Part shown: positions 1 to 11,100 of the stretch, in pieces
Layout of the letters: the number at the start of each line of letters is the position of its first letter
Numbering within the stretch: the first letter of the stretch is position 1
Assembly: GCA_963682055.1 (NCBI GenBank)
Contig: OY821740.1
Coordinates: 43,110,795 to 43,174,794, forward strand
From: Primula veris
Taxonomy: Eukaryota > Streptophyta > Magnoliopsida > Ericales > Primulaceae
DNA: 64,000 nt
Direction of reading: 5' to 3'
Program-made: the position numbers and the translations under genes
The notes under the pieces: model-generated
Databases searched by the model: none
What the model was told of the DNA's origin: nothing
The model's input: the letters and a program-made list of their open reading frames with translations, nothing else

Positions 1-173
1 AGCTTATTTTCTCTCTCTCTCTTCCTAACCTTACCTTCGATATATATATATATATATATACATACACAGAAAGGTTGATCGTAGATACGATCAATTAGGT
101 AAAATCCACCAGTACGTGGATTATACCTTTCTACAGCTTGTATTAATGTTTAATTTTTCAGTTGAAGTATCTT

Positions 174-270
174 AAGCTTAGGACTTGTTTGGTAACAACA
201 TTGAGCTTATACCTTGTTTGGTTACAACATATAAGCTTAAGCCTTGTTTGGTTACAGACTTACAGCATTT
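174..270 (+). repeat. Short tandem repeat, about three units of 29 bp
   Basis: Three successive imperfect units share the core CTTGTTTGGTWACAACAT, each preceded by an AAGCTTA-like spacer. The third unit decays into CTTACAGCATTTAAGC. The core resembles the end of a hAT-like MITE, so this may be a degraded terminal repeat rather than a simple minisatellite. Confidence 0.55.
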
Positions 271-983
271 AAGCTTGTTTCTTTTTTGCTTAAAAGGGGG
301 AGTGCATTTGGTTGACAGGCTTAATAGCTAAGTCTAGCTGGATTTTTTGCCCTGAAAGGTAGAAGTTTCAAGCTGGATCAACCTATATTTCTTTTTCCCC
401 GAAACTTAAAAAATACATCTCATTGGCTTAATAGCTACAACTTCTAACATGTACTTTTAAGCAAAGCAATATGACATTGAAACATTATTTGTACAGTGTG
501 ACTGCTTTTGGGCTGGGATCCTTTCAGGTTGTATTTTGCTTCATCATGAGAAAATAACCACCTCAGAGAATAACCGGCGTTGTTTAGCTCTTCGTTTTCA
601 CCTACATTTTTTTTTTTTTTTATATTTCATGATTTCACCCTTGAAAAATTAAGGCTTAGATATATCATATAGATGTGACACCCGGCTTTACACATGTAGG
701 AGATCAGCTTTCTTTTCATTTTCATCTGCTTTTTAACTTTTAAGTACATCTCTAGGTTAACTTATGTGTCGATATAAAAATGTTACTATAGGTTACTTAG
801 ATGGTTCAAGTTCAAAGTTAGAGACACAGCACTCGGTTGGACATAGTACTTGGCTTTTGACATGTGTTTTTCAATTGGTATATACTATATATCATACAAG
901 TAAGGACTAAGCACATAATAATATTTTGTTGGGTGTTTAGCTTATCATTCGTCTGTATTTTTTTTATGCTTTACCAGTGAAGC

Positions 984-1151
984 CTGATGGAAGATGCAAT
1001 CTCTGTGGCCTTTTTTGTCACTGTCATATCGTAGTACCGTACCGACGCATTAATCAACAGAACAAGAAAGACCTGAGTCCAGATCAGAGAAGTTGTGAAC
1101 AAGAAGAGATCTGTTTATCCTTTTTTTTCAGTACCATGTTTTTCCAGTTAT
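984..1151 (+). other. Possible terminal coding exon, Cys/His-rich (unidentified)
   Basis: After an acceptor-like TTTACCAG the sequence reads openly from a Val-Lys-Pro-Asp-Gly start to a TGA at 1149-1151. The peptide is short and has clustered metal-binding-type residues (CNLCG followed by FCHCH), then a polar Lys/Gln/Glu-rich tail. Clustered Cys/His with an upstream AG suggests the last exon of a plus-strand gene starting before this window. I found no preceding exon between 1 and 980 and do not recognise the family, so it may equally be chance or a non-coding transcript. Confidence 0.2.
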
Positions 1152-2002
1152 GAAAGTGAGAGTATGTGACCATTTGTGTTTTGCTTTAAGATCTGTTGTC
1201 TAACAATATTACATGTCAACTTTTGTTGCTCTCTTGAGTAGATTTATTGGGATATTTTCTATACAAGCTACATTGGAACTTCAAATTGAATTCGGGCAAA
1301 GTTTGATTGCAAATTTCCTTCTTGGTATCCACATATCTCAACAGAAAGACCTTGTTGAGTGCCAACTGGGTAAAATTTAAAATAGTAATGACAATAGCCT
1401 CGGAACAATGAAGCGAAGTTGCATCTATTTTAAATTTGTAATCCATCGACTGCAGAATTTCGTACTCTAAATCTTTTTAGCCCTCTGTAGAAAATATTTT
1501 TTGTTTGCCTACCTAAGTACAAAATTGTTATCTTTTGCACTCTGATTGGTGGTTGCCAGTAATTCTTCTATAACATGAATTTGAAACTTGTTACCAACTA
1601 TAACATGATTGAGTGCTCAATAATTTACAGTTTTACACACGTCTATGATACATGACCATTGCATTCTAAATGTAGTACTAACACAGATGATGACTAATGT
1701 TTATTTTATTTTCTATAAGTAATCCTCACTTTAGAGGTCTCCTCCAGATACCACATCTCAAATTTGAAGGCCTCAAAGATCGAAATATGATGAATATATA
1801 GCGGCTTATATTAATAACTTGAACATACACACTCAATAACCTACTATAACTCAAATCTTAGCTTTTTAAATTTAGACATATGTTATAAATTATCCCAGTT
1901 ATTTTTTTATTATGCCGTTTTAACCTGTGAACTTATAATTGGTGTACCTCTTATTCTTAAGCCCACCATTATAAGTTCTTCCGTTTTTCATAAGTTTTTC
2001 TT

Positions 2003-2203
2003 TTGTCCCTTCCCCTTTCGTTTGAACGGTATAATGTCCCGTTAAATAATGGATCGTCTAATGATTTAATTTAGATTTGGACCGTATGATAAGATGTTGT
2101 AATAGTAATTACATGATTTTTTTATAGTACGATCTAGATCTAAATTAAATCATTCAGCGGGACATTGTACCATTCAAAAGGGGAACGAGACAAAAGGGGG
2201 ACT
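2003..2203. mobile_element. Fold-back MITE with 10-bp flanking direct repeat
   Basis: The left arm (about 2003-2090) and right arm (about 2125-2203) are inverted copies of each other. Shared stretches include ATGATTTAATTTAGAT, AATGTCCCG and CCCCTTT. The decamer AGTTTTTCTT lies immediately left (1993-2002) and right (2204-2213), which fits a target-site duplication. It has no coding capacity. The family is unassigned; the duplication length would suit a hAT or Mutator derivative. Confidence 0.65.
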
Positions 2204-3080
2204 AGTTTTTCTTAGTTAATCAAATCGAAATGAGAATTGAGAACCAAGTATGATTAAATGGTGACACAACTGTTTGAAATTAAAGTTTGCAACACTCAGT
2301 AAACTTTGCGAATAATCTAAAGGAGTCACGTTTAGAACCTGCAAATTTATTATTCACGAATATAGCCGTCTTGTTGTTTCGCTAACACTAGTCAGGCACG
2401 GTTGAGACACTGTTAACAAAAATATAGTCATACAAAAAGTAGACTTTTAAATAAAATAAAACAAAGAAAACATCAAAACAATCATAAAATAGTATTTACC
2501 ATTAAAATTTGTGTCGGGTTGATAAGTTCACCTAGTATTATTGAAACTAATAAAAAAATAAATACATAAATCGTAATGAGTGTCATTGTGTGGTGTTATA
2601 TGCATTGAACAAACTGTGTAAAAGCTACCCGAGGCCACGATCCCCGTTTTGACAAAAAAAAATGGAAAAATGAAATTATTTATTTATTTTGATCAAAATA
2701 TTTAAAATTTAACATTCCTCCATTATATGAAAAAATATATTCAGAAATCAAACCCTTTTATCTTGGATTTCTGGTGCTATATTTTCAAAATTCATGGAAT
2801 AATCGTTAAACTCGTATGGACGTAACAACGGGACTTGTGCATCCTAGCACAAGCAACAAGTCAACAACCTTTTATGTATAGTGACATAAATATTGATTAC
2901 AAAAGAACGAAATAAAAAATGATCTGAAACGAGATGTAACTCAAAAAACATTTTAAGTCAAAAAACTATTTAATCTATAATACACTGACCGACTCCTCGA
3001 TTTTCGAAAAAGGATTTTGGCAAATAAATAAGCGGGTTAATAAACCCTTTACCTTTCATTCTCCCGCTTTATTTACACAC

Positions 3081-3128
3081 ACACATATAGATATAGATAT
3101 AGATATATATATATATATAGAGAGAGAG
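3081..3128 (+). repeat. Compound microsatellite (CA)(GATATA)(TA)(GA) in the KIWI leader
   Basis: An uninterrupted series of short CA, GATATA, TA and GA repeats ends 11 bases before the KIWI start codon, so it most likely lies in the 5' UTR or core promoter. A length polymorphism here would change leader length. Confidence 0.85.
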
Positions 3129-3139
3129 AATCTAATCCA

Positions 3140-6100
3140 ATGGCGACTAAGGGTAAGAGAAAGGACGGTGACGATTTCATCTCCGACGAAGAACCACCGT
3201 CTAAAAAAACATTCAAAAAACCCGCCGCCGCCGCCGCTGATGACTCCGATAACGACGGTGACATAGTTGTTTGCGAGGTATATATATATATATATTATAA
3301 TACTTTCTCTCTCTCTCTATTTATTCATTTACTTTACCTTACTTCGTTACTGAGGTTCAAATTTGATCAAGTTAGATAGGTCAATTTTTTGTCATGTTAT
3401 GTCTTTTTTCATATGTATTCGTAAATTTTTGTACTACTTTTTTTACTTAAATCAATGTTTTGTTTGATTTCTAACTGTTTGTTCAAAAAAAATCTGTAGA
3501 CCTTTTATGTTTTTTTGGTATTTATTAATATTACTGCCTTGTAAATTGTCAAGCAAACAATTAAACATACACTTGAGAAATAAAATAAAACGTTGATTTA
3601 AGAAAAAAAATTATGATTACGTATGAAAAAAGCGATAGCATGATTAAAACTTGACATAATTAAGTTGATCAAATTTGAATCCTCGTTACTGGTTTTGAAA
3701 TAAATTTTTTCCAGTTATTTTTTTTACCTAAATAATGATATTGACCAAACTGATTCCCAATATAGGGTTCCTCTAAAACTTATTCCAATTATAATACTGT
3801 TTTTGCCACATCGCCAAAATTATGCCACATGGAACGAATTGCTATTTCTGGTTCATTTATTTTCTGTAATTTATCAGATCTTTAGTAAAATTATTATTCA
3901 TGAATCATATGATGGGTTGAATAAAAATTAAGTAACGCACATAAGGTGCTCGATGAAACGACAGTTTCAGTTTTTTGGTTCTATAGGAAACAATACATCG
4001 AAATAATAAAATCTGTAGTGCCACGGTTGTTTGTAGATGAATTTATTTATAATCATGGATTATACGGTTGTTTGAAGACTGAATGATCACTTGTGCTTAA
4101 TTTTTGCTCACTTACATTTTGTTATAATATTCATAAGAGAATGATTTTGTTAATCGAGAAGTATTGATATTTTCATTATTTTATTTTTACCATCTTCACT
4201 TTTATTTTTTTATATTTTCATTATTCTTATCCAATGTTGGTTGTTGATTCACCATTAAATTTATCCTAATCAAAAAATCTAAATGAGAAAAGTGTTGATT
4301 AGGCATAGTGCTTACATATAGTGTTTCTCTTTCCTAGTTGGTGATCATGTGGCAAAAATAGCATTATTTTTGGAATAAGTTTTGGAGGATTATTATAATA
4401 TATAATGGGAATTAGTTTGGTCAATAGCATTACTCAGGTAAAAAAACTCGTTTTTTTTTAATCACTTTATGTGTTTTAATTAGTTTTTTGTTTATGGTTT
4501 AAATACAGATATCTAAGAATAGGAGGGTGACGGTGAGGAACTGGCAAGGGAAGCTTGTTGTCGACATTCGCGAGTTTTATCTCAAAGATGGCAAACAGTT
4601 GCCTGGCAAAAAAGGTTATTTCCTTTTCTATTAGTATTATTTATTATTATTATTGTTATTATTTGTGCTTGTGTTGATGCTGTTATGTAATTAAGGTGTT
4701 TGTTAGTTAATAATTGTTTGAGCTAGGGTTGAGGTGATTAATGGACCTGGTGGATAAAATATTTATTTTAATGGTATGTGTGAAACTAGGGTTTAAGAGA
4801 GAGGCTATTTTTGGAACTAGGGTTTTGAGAGGATATTAGGACCCAGGGCCTGCTTTTTGTCAAGATTATTAGTCCTCGGCATAAAAGTGGCGATACGTGG
4901 TCTTAGATTACGGTGCTAATAGACCACTTTCTGAATGTTGCTTACAAACCGTAACTTTCTTTCATTTCATTTACACATAGATATATACATGTACATACAC
5001 AATCTACATGCATAGTAATATTTAGTATAGTATTATATATATATATGTATGTAGTACGTATGCGAGTGAGGTGTACTTAAAAAATAGGACGTGCCCACCA
5101 ATAGAAACCCAAAAAATTAAAAAGGAACCCTTGTCAGAACTACTGCTAATATTAATCCTTACAATCTCATCGGTGAGGCATGCCTTATTTTGTGAGTCAC
5201 CGGGAGCTGAATACTTTCTCATATGTATGCATATGGATTATGGGGTGATTGTCTTTGCTTCAATGAAATGCTATCTGGTTACTGTTTAAGCGTCTTTCCG
5301 TGACTAACCCAAGTACCCAACTGACATGATAAACTAACTTAATTGAGTGAAAGTATACATGTAGGGGAAAATAAATGTCTAAGTTAATGTTACTTTTCTG
5401 TAGATGAATATATTATGTTCGATTAACAACATGTGAAATTGTAGAAGAATGTATCAACCAGGGTTAGCCTTGTATTTTTGTTTTTTAAATCTGTCTCATT
5501 TGATTCTTGGAAAGCAATACTCAATTGGAAGGATAACATCAAAGGCTAATAGATAGAGCTTGGACTTCCAAATTGGTACTTAATTTAGTCTACTATGTAT
5601 TTGTTTTTCTTTAATTGGGCACGTTTAACAGATGATTTTTAATCATTTCCACCAATCGTCTATGAAGTAAACCAGTGGAAGTCATTCTTTTATTCCCTCC
5701 CTTCATATATAATTACCCTATACAAAACTACATGGAGTTTTGACTGGCCAAGAACATGTGTCAAAATAGCCAAAATGAATATTTTCAAAAGTTAATCATA
5801 TAGTTTACATTTGAACTATATAATTAACTTCTGAAAATTTGATTTTCGGCAATTTAGGTAAGAGTTCTTTGCCGGTCAAAATTGCACGTGATATTGTACA
5901 AAACAATTAAAACGGGACGGGGAGTATTTGTAATCTCTTCTTTCGTCGGGTATGATAGACATGATTTTTTTTTTGTTACTGATGTTTAAATCATCAGGTT
6001 ATATATTCTTGTTGAATTATTCGTATGTTCTGATGGTTACTTTTTTGGCTCGATTATAAATATATTTAAGAGCCAAGGGAAAAACATCTGCTAGTCTTCC

Positions 6101-7345
6101 ATTTTCTCCTCTAGATTAAGATAATGTGCATGGTTTAACTTCAATACTTTTGCTAGCACTAGATATTTGTATTGAAAAGAAACTAGAAGAGTCCACTTCA
6201 ATACTCATAAGTTGATTAGAATTGGGTTTCGTTTTTAGAAGGGTGAGAAAAAAATATTAAGTGTAGAAAATCTTATATGATTAGGGGAATGAGGAAAAGC
6301 ATGTTTCTTCCACCGTATGTAATACGTCTACAATCAGTAAAATTGCACTTGTAATGAGGAGATAAACAAAGAAAGATTTTAGGAACAAAACTAAAACATA
6401 ATGGCAAATGATTACAATCACGTAGGCTTGATTATGGCCTTCGGTTACAGGCATGTGGGCTTGATTCTAGGCTGGAAACTTGTTCGGATAAGGAAGTTTT
6501 CTTTCTAGTCATAAAACTGCTTTTTAAATAGTATTATGTAGCTCATAAGGCTTTTCTAATTTGTCATTTTGATTTATCAAGTTTCTTAATGCTATTACCG
6601 TCTGGTGAATTTTAGGAAAAATTGATGATCTATGGTTGGAACAGCAGTTCACTTTATTACTAAAATCCACCTGCAGTTTTTTTTCTCTGTTAGCTGTCTG
6701 ATTATCTAGTCAACTTTGCTTGTTAGTATAGTCGTCCGCTCTGTTATGTAATTTGAACTGATCCAGTTAGGTTCTTTGGGGGTTTTTGATTAGATTGTTT
6801 TTTATTAACCTCGTTGACTAATGAAATTATCCTATTGCTGTGTATGGAAGTTATCTTCATTATCCAATTAAGGAGCATAATAGCCGCATTACGAGGTTAA
6901 TACAAGAAATACTAAAATATATCAGTGCAGTTTTTGTGTGATCAAATATGGTGCGTCTTGGCTGGATAGTGAAGATATCGGGGGCAATTTTGTGTTCAGA
7001 TTAAAAAAGTTATCCTTGTGCTGCTTATCTTTAACGTGTTTTCAGTTTTCATTCTTAATTAATTAGATTTTGGTTTTCGCATAATTTTACAATGGTAACC
7101 GTACCGATTGGTTGAACTTGAATTGATCATGTTGTTTTCACTGTTTACAGGAATTTCACTCTCCATGGATCAGGTATTTTCCACATCACCTTAAAAAAAT
7201 TCTCTTGCACTTGTCAAGTCTTTTGCTTTTTCTTGGTGTATCGGTTTGATTTATCTTACAATGTTTAATTTTGTTGTCTTTATAGTGGAAAATACTCCGC
7301 GATCATGTCGATGAGATCGACACAGCTGTTGCTGAGAACAATTGA
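3140..7345 (+). CDS. KIWI: RNA polymerase II transcriptional coactivator KIWI (PC4/Sub1 family)
   Basis: Four coding exons, 3140-3277, 4509-4614, 7151-7173 and 7286-7345, give 108 residues, close to the length I recall for Arabidopsis KIWI. Residues 1-40 are acidic and Lys-rich (ISDEEPPSKK, an Ala run, then DDSDNDGD). Residues 41-108 form the PC4 single-stranded-DNA-binding and dimerisation domain, with landmarks ISKNRRVTVRNWQGK, VDIREFY, GKKGISLSMDQW and a final helix ending in AVAEN. PC4 proteins bind melted DNA and basal transcription factors in the nucleus. All junctions are GT-AG and phases agree. The third exon is only 23 nt. Intron 1 carries a 0.7-kb inverted-repeat element, and intron 2 (about 2.5 kb) a Stowaway-like element. 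No DEK-C domain is present, so this is KIWI rather than KELP. Confidence 0.93.
3714..4450. mobile_element. Inverted-repeat (MITE-like) element in KIWI intron 1
   Basis: The segment at about 3714-3815 is an inverted copy of about 4338-4450. Matching blocks, read from each end inward, are TTTTTTTACCT, ATATTGACCAAACT beside GCTATTGACCAAACT, AAAACTTATTCCA and TTTTTGCCACAT. This gives terminal inverted repeats of roughly 100 bp around an AT-rich, non-coding centre. The target duplication is masked by poly-T at both ends. It is a non-autonomous element of unassigned superfamily. Confidence 0.65.
5691..5926. mobile_element. Stowaway-like MITE in KIWI intron 2
   Basis: The left end reads TATTCCCTCCCTTCATATA and the right end ACGGGACGGGGAGTA. 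These are roughly inverted and match the CTCCCTCC(R)TCCC terminal signature of Stowaway (Tc1/mariner) MITEs, including the TA target duplication. The element is about 236 bp and non-coding. Confidence 0.6.
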
Positions 7346-8109
7346 GCGGCCTGGAAGGATCGGTGTCAATCCATTGAAGGAGTCTACGAAATTGGGATGT
7401 GTTTTGGTGTAATGTACTCGTTTTAAGTACGTTAAGTAGGTCTAAATGATGGCTGATTTTGTAAGTAATCTATCTGGGTATTTGGTAGAAAAAAAGTATT
7501 ATGTTTGCACCTCGATTTTAACGAACTAATGCGGTAATACTGTAGTAGAATATTCTATGGAGTTTTCAGCTTGATTCAAGTTTTAATTGTGGTGTGTTTC
7601 AATTGTTCTCTCTCTCCGTCTTTCTCACCAACTGTAATGATGAAAAAAATGAATTTACAACTGAAATTTGTCAAATTTCAAGATAAACTTTTCCAAGCAC
7701 AAAAGGAGAGACGACGGGAAAAATGGATCATATCAATTTCATTTACTGGTATTACAAACTAATCTACATGAGGAGTAATGTACAATATCTGTGGACAATA
7801 ATAGCCACCAACACAAAACAATCCAATTCGATCCAATTTCCTGTTCCATATGCTTTTTACTGAGCTGTTTTGGGTAATTCCATTTCTTTATGCTTTTCCA
7901 TACCAAACTGAGCTTCGATTATAGCTGAGATGTCTTTAACGTACTGAGAAAGAATCACTATTGAAGCTAATGACTTTTAATTTACTTTCTTTCCCTGCAA
8001 AATAGTTTGACATAAATTTTTAAAAGGTGCAACTAATCTACGGTATAAATTGATATGCAGTAGCTTTTTGTCATACCAATTTGATCCCATTAAATATTTC
8101 ATTGCCGTA
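7346..8109. other. Intergenic space between convergent KIWI and SRT2
   Basis: This contains the KIWI 3' UTR, probably ending around 7550-7640, and the SRT2 3' UTR on the other strand. The genes converge. A 63-codon frame at 7571-7762 starts in a TCTCTC tract and resembles nothing known. No repeat or RNA gene was seen. Confidence 0.6.
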
Positions 8110-11100
8110 TCACAGAACAGGTACAGTGAGGGAACCCATATTGAGCAATCTCGGAAGTACCTGAGTACCCAGATATCAATTTCCGATGAGAAACAAAACT
8201 GTAGTTTTATGAAGGGTTAAAAGCCTTTTCACCAAAATAACCTCTAGCAAAACAAACCTCTCCCAGTCGAGCTTTGATTTTCAAAGGAACGATATCATCT
8301 GCCCTTGTCCTACCGACATTCACAATTGCAGTAGCTGCACCTGCCTCATAAGCAGCTCTGTAGAAAAGTGGGGTGATATAATTACAAAAGGAGGAGATTT
8401 TATTCAAATTTAAGCTCAACAATTGAAAAGCCTATCTATTTTACATGCAAAATTCATGTTCTTCCACCTGTGTAATGTGAGGAATGATTATATAGGCGGG
8501 TCGTGTATATTTTCGTGATTAGGACTACTGAAGTAAAGGTACAATAGGTAATTGGATGAGATGATGTCATTAAAGTTACACTCAATAAGAAGATTTTGTT
8601 TGATGAGATATCTTCCCCAATAAAAATTGGGACAAACAATCTCTCCAACAAACTTAGTCGGCAGCTAGGCCATTTTGAGTCCATTGTAGGAATCATTGTA
8701 GGAATGAATGTAAACTTTCATAAAATTAATCACACACAGAAAAGAAAACTAAAACCGAAACAAATTACCTTACAAGTCTAAAAGCAGACATTGTCATCAA
8801 CGACGATCCAAGCACAAGAAAAGCATCACATTGTTTTGCGGCTTCCATAGCTTTACCAGCTCTGTCCTTGGGGACATTATCACCAAAGAAAACAACCTTC
8901 AAAATCATATATTATATCAATACTATGAAATACGAATATATTATTTTCCGAACCAAATTTTAGTCTTCTTATGATCCAGCAAGAGTTCTGAGCTCATGTA
9001 ACTGTTATAGTCCAATATCATATACCATCAAAATCTTTGAGCAGTCTTTTATGAACAGTCAGTTACTAATTTAAGTTCAATCCTAAGCTTTAATTCAATT
9101 ATAAAAAAAAACTATAAACTTACTTCAGGTTTAAGTATTCCGTTGCATTTATGGCATGTGGGGATATCAAAATCCTCCTCCCAAAACTTTTCATCTATTT
9201 CAATATCACCATCTGGCCTAACCTTCATGCCAAAGCTCTTGTCCGATCGGCTGTCATACTCTAAACTTTCAATAGCCATTGCCCACTGCAACGGAAAAGA
9301 CATTGTTTATTAGAATGAATTCAAGTTTTAGATGAAAATTTACAGAAAAATAAATATGAAAAATAAAACAACCGGTTTAAATGTATATTTAAAAACAAAC
9401 TTTTAGTAATTAATGGCTTGAAGATTAATATAATGAAACTTCTGACCGACCTTGGGATTAAGAGCCTTCAATTTGTCCTGGAACAAATCCCGTGGAAACG
9501 AAAAACCACAAACTAAACAAGCTACAGTGTATACAGTCCCATGTAATTCAAGAGGATTGCTACCAGCTCGATGGTGCAGCCTAATCAAGGGATATTCATA
9601 GATTAGTCCCAAAGATACTTAATGAACACCGTCAGAAGTAAACTTTTTGGTTATTTTTTTACTTAAAAGTAAAATGATTGTTTAGGATGTCAAATAATAG
9701 TGTTCTTACTTATTTATTCGAGATAAAACTTATACTGTACTTTTCTTCAACTAAGCTAACCGTGAGTTTCACAAAAAAGTGTGATATATTTTCCCACTAA
9801 TATACACTGTAATCAATTACATTTTACCACTCTTAATACAAAAAGTGTATCACTTTTTTTACTTTTACCAAACACACATAAAAGAGTTAAAGTATCATGT
9901 GTAAAAGTATATTTTTTCACCGAGCCCAAAATATTTTCAACTCAGGGTAAATTTATGCAAATGTTTCTCTTGTGATTTTACACCTCATTTTAATTGTAAT
10001 TACTACATTCTTTGAAGATAATGTGAATGGTTCTCGGAAAAGATGGACTAGAATCGTCTTTTGTTCTCATTAATAGAATTTTTTTTGGCAAATTAAATAG
10101 ATTGATTACAAAAAAATAATAATACAATATACTTGCCTATCCACATTTTGGGTGATCATGAAACTTATTCTGCTTGCTTTCTCTAAAGATGCCAACGCAA
10201 TATGAGCGACACCTGGCTTCGAGGCATTAAACTGTCTCCAACCTGCGTAGCTCCTTGCCCAGTACCGTCTTCGTGCCCGGCTTGATCTAGTAAATTCCTG
10301 GTCATTACAAAATCACCCCAGAATTATTATTAAATATCAACTTTTCCAATTGTCACAATCTCACCTACCATGCTGCTATAATTTAAACTAATAATTGAAA
10401 AGAAAATGGACAGCATACTATATACTATCTTACATATCCTGTTAATGAAGAGATTATCAACTTGTCAATGGGAAAATTATAGTCCAGTTAATTTTACTAA
10501 CTAACGCTATACAGGTAGCCACCGACAAGTTCTTTTATACGTAAATGCAAAGATGTTACAATCAATAATTATAAAGACACTGTATAGCTTTTGTTTATAA
10601 TTTAAACTTCGAGACAAAATATTACAAATCGCACATATTCTACTCTTTGATTGTTTTCTTAGACATTAACATTATTACAAAGATCATGATATAATTTTCT
10701 GTCATGAAAGGAAAAGGTTAATGTACTGAAAAACAATTCTCTTTTATGGACCTCCAAGTTTCTAACCCGTTTTGGTATGTAAATTGCTCATAAATCGAGA
10801 TATATAGTGGATGACTTCAATTACCTGGTGGGTAATTGGTTTAAATCCAGAACTATAAGCTCCGTTTGGGCTGTAAAGGAACACAATGAGAATATATAAA
10901 TTCAAAAAACAACTACATAGGTGCTAGAGCATTCACATGTGTCTCTATATCAATTATTTACAAATATAACAATATAAGTCTTGTACAAGGCTCGTAGATC
11001 TATATTTGATAAAATGTGCACATCAGTTCCATACAACTGCATATAGTATATCTTTATAAAATAATGAAAATTTTACAATTTTATTTTATTTTTTGTTGTC

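Larger units (their letters stand above)
1..3139. other. Intergenic region upstream of KIWI
   Basis: No recognised gene. It holds a (TA)n run near 40-62, a short tandem repeat near 174-270, a possible Cys/His-rich terminal exon at 984-1151 and a fold-back element at 2003-2203, each listed separately. The rest is AT-rich, with only short uninterpretable reading frames, including one antisense frame at 1216-1446 that resembles nothing I know. The KIWI promoter must lie in the last few hundred bases, but I see no convincing single TATA box because the sequence there is itself (TA)-rich. Confidence 0.6.
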
